NCBI RefSeq assembly: GCF_040183065.1
Contig: NC_091127.1
Coordinates: 108,379,834 to 108,443,833, forward strand
Origin: Periplaneta americana
Taxonomy: Eukaryota; Arthropoda; Insecta; Blattodea; Blattidae
DNA: 64,000 bases
Reading direction: 5' to 3'
Positions 59,546-64,000 of this stretch are shown here, one piece after another. The notes under the pieces are model-generated. The model ran no database searches. It worked only from the letters and a program-made list of their open reading frames with translations, and was not told the DNA's origin. The position numbers and the translations under genes are program-made. Position 1 is the stretch's first letter. Every line of letters begins with the position of its first letter.

Positions 59546-61211
59546 TCATCCACATCATCTGCCTCTAGTTCTGTATTGCTTTGTGGGTCTACGCTCCCCC
59601 AAAAATTAAACAATTAAAAATGACAGCAGCCAAAAAAGTAAAAGACGATATAAATAATAATTTCCGCCAGAAAATCCGTCACCCGTCAAAGCCATTCTTT
59701 TCCCGTCCTGTACATTGAAATTCCGTCACTTTTGACGGAATTTCCGTCCTGTTGGCAACATTGATTGCTAAATGTTAAGTCGTGGTGGACTATCAGTTAC
59801 CACTGAACTGGCGATACAAAAATAACAAGACATGTGATTGGTATTACGCAGCTGTTGGTTTCCGAAAAATATGAGAGCTTGTTTTTATCCGTGTATAATA
59901 AACATAATTATATTGATATATTATTACGATGTACCGAAGTACATATGATATTTCCGTGCAGAAATTCTGCGTCATCACGGAAATATCATATGTACTTCGG
60001 TGCATCGTAATAATATATGATATGCGAAAAATAACCATTTAGTGATTTAACACGGCGCTTACTCCGTCGGATCCCGGCCATTTAGTCACTCATAACGTGT
60101 GCAAATCTGCACATGTATGGACATCGTGCCACTGTCATACATCTATGACGCAGTGCATGAGGGTAGGCCACTAGAGGGAACCCAAGAGGTGGAACTTAAA
60201 CTGAAAGGATTCAATCCGATATCGGGATGGGAATCCGATGGCTTAGTGGACAGAGCGTCAGCACGTAGAGCTGAAAACCCGGGTTCAAATCCCGGTGCCG
60301 GAGAATTTTTTTCTCTGTTCCACTCATCCTTCATCATAATTATATTGAGTTTAAGATATTAAGACCAGAACACAAGAGAAACTCTGGCAAAGGGACATCT
60401 TAGAAATACCAAATAAACCAAAAAATGAAGCAGTCGCAAAGTTCCGCTTATGCACTGGGCATGTCTGCCTAGCTCAACACCTCCATCGTTGTGGCTTACT
60501 ACCAGACCCAAATGTACCTTGTGTGATCTACAAGAAGATATGAACAGGGACCACCTACTTCGCTGTCCAACCTTAAACAAAGTGAAAGATTGTGACCGAT
60601 ACTGGAAGGCGAGGAACTTAATGAGACAATGAAGAACATAAATCATCATTCGTAGTAAGGAAATGATTTATTCACTAGAATTGCTGGCTACAATTCTAGT
60701 GAACCCGAATTCGACTTCCTGCACATTACCTTCCTCTCACATGGACTGAATATCTGTTCCCTTTGTGTTTTATTCATCAATGGTCTTGCGCCATACAGCC
60801 AATATGGAAAATGAGTTCCATTGTCTGTGAATGTGTAGAGTTGGTTCACATTCCTCAATGCGGCCGGAACAGGCCCAAGGATTTTGAAAATAGATAATGA
60901 TGATACGCTATATCTGCGGTGCTAAAAACTAAGCGCTGTGGTACTTTGCTTATAAAGAATTCAAAATTTCACAGAGCTGCAGACACATTATTTTTCTGTA
61001 ATCTATTTCTATTACCTGGAGCTTTGTAGTGCCTGAACTCGTTGTTGACGAGTGGGAAGAACAACACCACGGGACAATGCAAGTCTGTGACGTCCTCAAA
61101 CACATAGCACTCCCTCAGCGAATCTTCTTTCAGGTACTTTTTTACTTCTTCCTTGATTGGAGGGAATGGCACTTGATTTAGCCGTGCCCATCTCTCAGCA
61201 ATTATCAGCTC
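58539..61211 (-). CDS. PLA2G4: Cytosolic phospholipase A2 (group IV), last two coding exons
   Basis: Group IV phospholipases release fatty acids, chiefly arachidonate, from the sn-2 position of membrane phospholipids and feed eicosanoid synthesis. Two minus-strand exons are visible: 61211-61016 (acceptor AG at 61213-61212, donor GTAATA) and 58906-58539 (acceptor TTTCAG). They join in phase to give 187 residues, the C-terminus of the catalytic domain. Diagnostic blocks are AERWARLNQVPFPPI, LRECYVFEDV, CPVVLFFPLVNNEFRHYKAPG and FDTFKFHYSHEEFDRL; the Arg-His-Tyr-Lys-Ala-Pro-Gly block corresponds to RKYKAPG in the human enzyme. The tail after HSEQVIKKYMKIAMQRKR is basic and ends ETDE. Catalytic Ser, Asp and the C2 domain lie in earlier exons beyond 64000. 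The 2.1-kb intron holds a SINE, a hAT MITE, a LINE fragment and a hairpin. Which group IV member this is cannot be decided. Confidence 0.85.
58945..59165 (-). mobile_element. tRNA-derived SINE (family B) in the phospholipase intron
   Basis: On the minus strand the head reads TTAACCACAGGGTTATCAAG and GTGGGTTCGAATCTC (B box). The body contains CTCGCTATCACCAATTTCAC. It is a close relative of 51615-51862. Confidence 0.8.
59342..59763. mobile_element. hAT-type MITE, 8-bp duplication, CCGTCA motifs
   Basis: Ends CAGTGTTGCCAACACATAA and, inverted, CAATGTTGCCAACAGGACG. ATTGCTAA flanks both sides exactly (59334-59341 and 59764-59771). CCGTCA or CCGTCC motifs recur at least eight times near both ends, likely subterminal binding repeats. 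An (AAT)n tract lies inside. Confidence 0.9.
59487..59544 (+). repeat. (AAT)n microsatellite inside the MITE
   Basis: About 19 AAT units within the hAT-type MITE. Confidence 0.97.
59918..60016. repeat. Near-perfect 41-bp hairpin
   Basis: The arms 59918-59958 and 59976-60016 are reverse complements with one mismatch (ACC against GTG region) and a 17-nt loop that is itself partly palindromic. It may be a foldback transposon remnant, or a precursor of small RNA if transcribed with the intron. Confidence 0.85.
60228..60312 (+). mobile_element. tRNA-like SINE head
   Basis: GATGGCTTAGTGGACAGAGCG (A box) and GGGTTCAAATCCCGGTGCC (B box) are well kept and followed by a T run at 60307. The acceptor arms pair at only about five of seven positions, so a SINE head is likelier than a working tRNA gene. 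Confidence 0.7.
60362..60650 (+). mobile_element. LINE C-terminal fragment
   Basis: Pieces in two frames give EAVAKFRLCTGHVCLAQHLH, PKCTLCDLQEDMNRDHLLRC and YWKARNLMRQ before a stop. The CxxC...H....C arrangement is the zinc-knuckle-like end of several arthropod LINEs. The copy is truncated and frame-broken. Confidence 0.7.
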
Positions 61212-61370
61212 CTTTGCAACAATTAGTAGAAATTAGAGAACTACCGATCAGAATGACCTCCAATTAATAACAATATCATTAGACAATACTACACTTCTAA
61301 GATGGAACAATTTTACAGGCCTCTAAATAGAATTATTTCTCGTAATATTTCGCGACCATCTTGCAAAAAC

Positions 61371-61435
<65 letters not shown>
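61371..61435 (+). repeat. (AAT)n microsatellite, left half
   Basis: About 21 units, ending at the hAT-like insertion. Confidence 0.97.
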
Positions 61436-61437
61436 TA

Positions 61438-62537
61438 GTGTTGTGTGATTTAATCGATTAATCGATCAATTTCTGTTGTAAGATTAGGCTAATCGATCAA
61501 AAATATTTAATCGGGTAATTGAGTCGATTAAAATTAATCGGTTGTAGTTGACATTAATTATTATTTTGTTAATACAAACTCATACTAAAATTTCCGACAA
61601 TATTTCTCTCTCGGAAATTGCTTACTTAAAAGCACAATAGTACTGTTATTGTATAACTGTAAACCAGGTAGCGTAGGAAAAATCTTTGCACAAAAACTTA
61701 AGAAAGAGATGGAAATATGAGGACAGTGACCTAGTCTACCTCTATTGAAAGTTGAAACACAATGCGAAACCCTTAATAAGTTTTATGGTTTTCCAAGAAA
61801 ACTTTCACTTTGCTGTCAGCTCATCTTCCTAGTATATGAAATACATATTTTTCAGGGATTCGTCCTCCTCATCCCTGATAAAATAACCATGTCTACACTG
61901 AGTAAGAATGAGAGCGTAACTACTTTCTTCTGTTTCTAAAATCTGGTAATTCGATTACAATAGGGGCCAGTCTTCTGTTTCGATCGCTGTACTTTTGCAG
62001 ATGCTTGCACTTTCTGTACTGAGTTGTATATGAAAGTTGTGGGGTTAATTTGAAAGAAAAAAAATCAGTTTTCTGTGGTTTGTGGAAGGTGTAAACTCCA
62101 TTATGTCATCTGAGAATTTGAGAGGTTAATTCGGTGAAACGTTTGGATTTAAATTTAACTTTGTTACTAAACGCAGAGCGGCACTTAATTCGGAGCATGT
62201 GAATGCAAAACATGCATGAAGCAGTATTAACTAGGTGAATCTTCATAGGCCTACTTTTTGTTATTTATGTTTGTCTTAAAAATTCCCAGAGAAACTGACA
62301 CAATAAATTATAAGTCTCATAACAAATATGTTGGTAAGTAATTAAAATAGTTGTTTTGTAATATAACGATACAATAAATACAGATATACGACATTTAATA
62401 CTTATGCTTATCACCGAACACAAGTTAAATTTAACAATAATTGTGTATTACAGTATATTAAAACATTTTGCAACTCGATTAACCTATCGATTAAATTCAA
62501 ATAGTTAATCGATTAAATATTTTGATCTATCAACAGC

Positions 62538-62538
<1 letters not shown>
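61438..62538. mobile_element. hAT-like element inserted in an (AAT)n tract
   Basis: The left end reads AGTGTTGTGTGATTTAATCG and the right, inverted, GCTGTTGATAGATCAAAATA; both ends are rich in ATTAATCGATTAA motifs, as in a hAT group I recall from insects. AAT repeats of the same orientation flank both sides, so an AAT-derived 8-bp duplication would be hidden. No transposase remains. Confidence 0.6.
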
Positions 62539-62609
<71 letters not shown>

Positions 62610-62610
62610 G
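62538..62610 (+). repeat. (AAT)n microsatellite, right half
   Basis: About 23 units with one interruption. It is probably the continuation of 61371-61435, cut by the intervening element. Confidence 0.97.
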
Positions 62611-63495
62611 TAGGCCTACATCTAACACAACAATAAATTTCTCTTCCAAATAATATCAGTTCCACTATTAATAATCTCTCATTTATACACTTCCAATTAA
62701 AATTCCAAGCCAAAGGAGAAAAGCAGCTGACGTCTCCGAGACCTCCTAATTTTAGAAGGCCGCGTCTAACAAGGCTTCGCACGTGAAAGAAGATAAGTGA
62801 ACGACACATTTTGAAATTCGAAATGGATATGGAGGGGTGATACAACCGAACCCATTTCTCCAAGGGCCCACTCCGAAATTTGTTTTACGCCTTAGGGAAA
62901 CCACGGAAAAACCACAGGCAAGATGAGTGGTCTCAATTTAGCAACGACAGCGTCCCAGAACAGGCTCAAATGGACGAACCGGTTGGTCAATAAATGACAC
63001 TGCGTGCGGATCACATAGTGTACTCATTAAATTCAAATTACTTTTTTGACTAGCCTATATATTTAAGAACAAATTCGCAGAAAATTAATATTGCAAATTT
63101 GTAAATTTATGCAATAATAAAGTGAGAAATCCTTCATAAAGGCAGTTGATAGTTTACCCGACAATTCACTAGTCACACACTAAATGGCTGTCTTCAGTAC
63201 GATACCTCATTCTGCCCTTGGTTTTCTCGAGCGCTAAGAAGAATGTTGGGTAAAATCGTAAAACAACGAACGCTAAGCTCCCTCCACGACCCCTTTCCAC
63301 TTTTTCCCCTACAAGCTCACCACACACTCTAGCGGGACAGAGTATAAATAGGAATTTAGGGTGGGGTGACATATTGCAGGAAAGTGGAACAAAAAAAGTG
63401 AATGCGGCATCTACGAAGCAAAAGAGGAACTTCGTCCTACCTTCTCTCTCTCTCCACCCTCTCCTTCTCTCTTGTCTCTCTCTTTTTGTTCTTAT
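62611..63495. other. Spacer without recognised gene
   Basis: No phospholipase exon is seen here on the minus strand, and no other element is recognised. Confidence 0.4.
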
Positions 63496-63608
63496 GACTT
63501 TGCAGAGGGTAGTAGTATTCGATCCGTGTATCTTCCTAACAAAACGCACGCACGCACGCTTTTCGGTAACGCTTTAGACCTCTCGGCTACCGGGGTGAGT
63601 TGGTGGTA
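63496..63608 (-). mobile_element. tRNA-like SINE head
   Basis: On the minus strand CGGTAGCCGAGAGGTCTAAA resembles the A box of a class II tRNA (Leu or Ser type), and GGATCGAATACTACTACC serves as B box about 55 bp later. The inner part has a GTGC repeat. Confidence 0.55.
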
Positions 63609-63744
63609 GAAGGGAAAATTAATCTACTGTATTTGTGTTCAAGAGAACTGCCATAACGTATTGCAGAAATGCAATGTGTGTCGTTGATACGATATACTTC
63701 GAGGGCAGTGCAAAGTTAACAGGTGGGCATTGTTTTATTCCAAG

Positions 63745-63895
63745 TATGTATTAGTTTGAGGAAAAAACGTAGTGTCGGATGCACGTCCGCACATTACATG
63801 TGGTTGTTATCTAATGCACATCAATTTGGTTGTATTGTGTTGTGTTGTGTTAGTTCGAGGAAAAAACGTAAATTTGGTTGTATCGTGTTGTAAAA
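63745..63895. repeat. Short direct duplication
   Basis: GAGGAAAAAACGTA following TTAGTT(T/C) occurs at about 63750 and 63851. TTTGGTTGTAT and the TTGTG run are also repeated between the copies. Confidence 0.6.
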
Positions 63896-63945
63896 TATGA
63901 AATACGTGCGAGGCGGTAGGCAGTGATCCACCGAAGCGGGACAGA

Positions 63946-63980
63946 TAGAGAGAGAGAGAGAGTAGAGAGAGAGAGAGAGC
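63946..63980 (+). repeat. (GA)n tract
   Basis: An interrupted GA repeat followed by a GC-rich sequence at the window edge. A 5' region of a neighbouring gene is possible but not shown. Confidence 0.9.
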
Positions 63981-64000
63981 AGGCGAGCGAGGTGCCGAGC

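Noticed and set aside
60228-60312. Functional tRNA gene
   Set aside because: A and B boxes are good but acceptor pairing is imperfect and no proper anticodon arm is convincing; a SINE head is more likely.
63169-63549. 126-aa minus-strand open frame as an upstream phospholipase exon
   Set aside because: The sequence is rich in Arg/Glu from a CT-rich tract and overlaps a tRNA-like SINE; no group IV phospholipase motif is present.

Overview
This is a eukaryotic, almost certainly insect, nuclear genome window. It has spliced genes with GT-AG introns, about 65% A+T, and a dense layer of LINE, SINE, Penelope-like and DNA-transposon copies. Several SINE and LINE families here resemble ones I know as very abundant in cockroach and termite genomes, so a cockroach such as Periplaneta is my best guess; that part is recall, not something I could search.

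Two host genes are visible. The first is complete on the plus strand (CDS 7531-22883, 11 coding exons, 546 aa). It encodes the alpha subunit of the mitochondrial processing peptidase (PMPCA), which cuts targeting presequences from imported mitochondrial proteins. Its introns are crowded with mobile elements: intron 4 holds a Penelope-like element, LINEs and SINEs, and intron 10 holds a Tc1 relic, a SINE and two DNA elements. The second gene is partial on the minus strand (58539-61211). It is the last two coding exons of a cytosolic phospholipase A2 (group IV); its earlier exons lie beyond the right edge.

The rest is transposon archaeology. 3.2-6.1 kb: a MITE, LINE pieces, and a mariner relic split by a long-arm foldback element that carries a second MITE. 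24.4-27.0 kb: three DNA elements inserted side by side at one TTAATAC site. 28.6-33.8 kb: LINE, hAT and Tc1 relics, a PIF/Harbinger-like MITE, and a LINE copy with a 16-bp target duplication. 34.1-35.7 kb: a tandem satellite with a 115-bp unit. 35.9-42.4 kb: a Tc1 relic split twice, once by a 1.4-kb composite block and once by a complete 3.8-kb Tc1/mariner element. 47.7-49.9 kb: a hAT transposon with an open 494-aa transposase, end repeats and a perfect 8-bp target duplication. 54-63 kb: further hAT-type MITEs, SINEs, a long perfect hairpin, and a hAT-like insertion that splits an (AAT)n tract.

I see no prokaryotic features, no CRISPR, and no clear LTR retroelement. I also see no clearly new multi-gene system. 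The best leads are the two inward-pointing tRNA-like units in the 3.8-kb transposon, the hammerhead-like motif in the Penelope repeats, the MITE family with 7-bp target duplications, and the long foldback hairpins.
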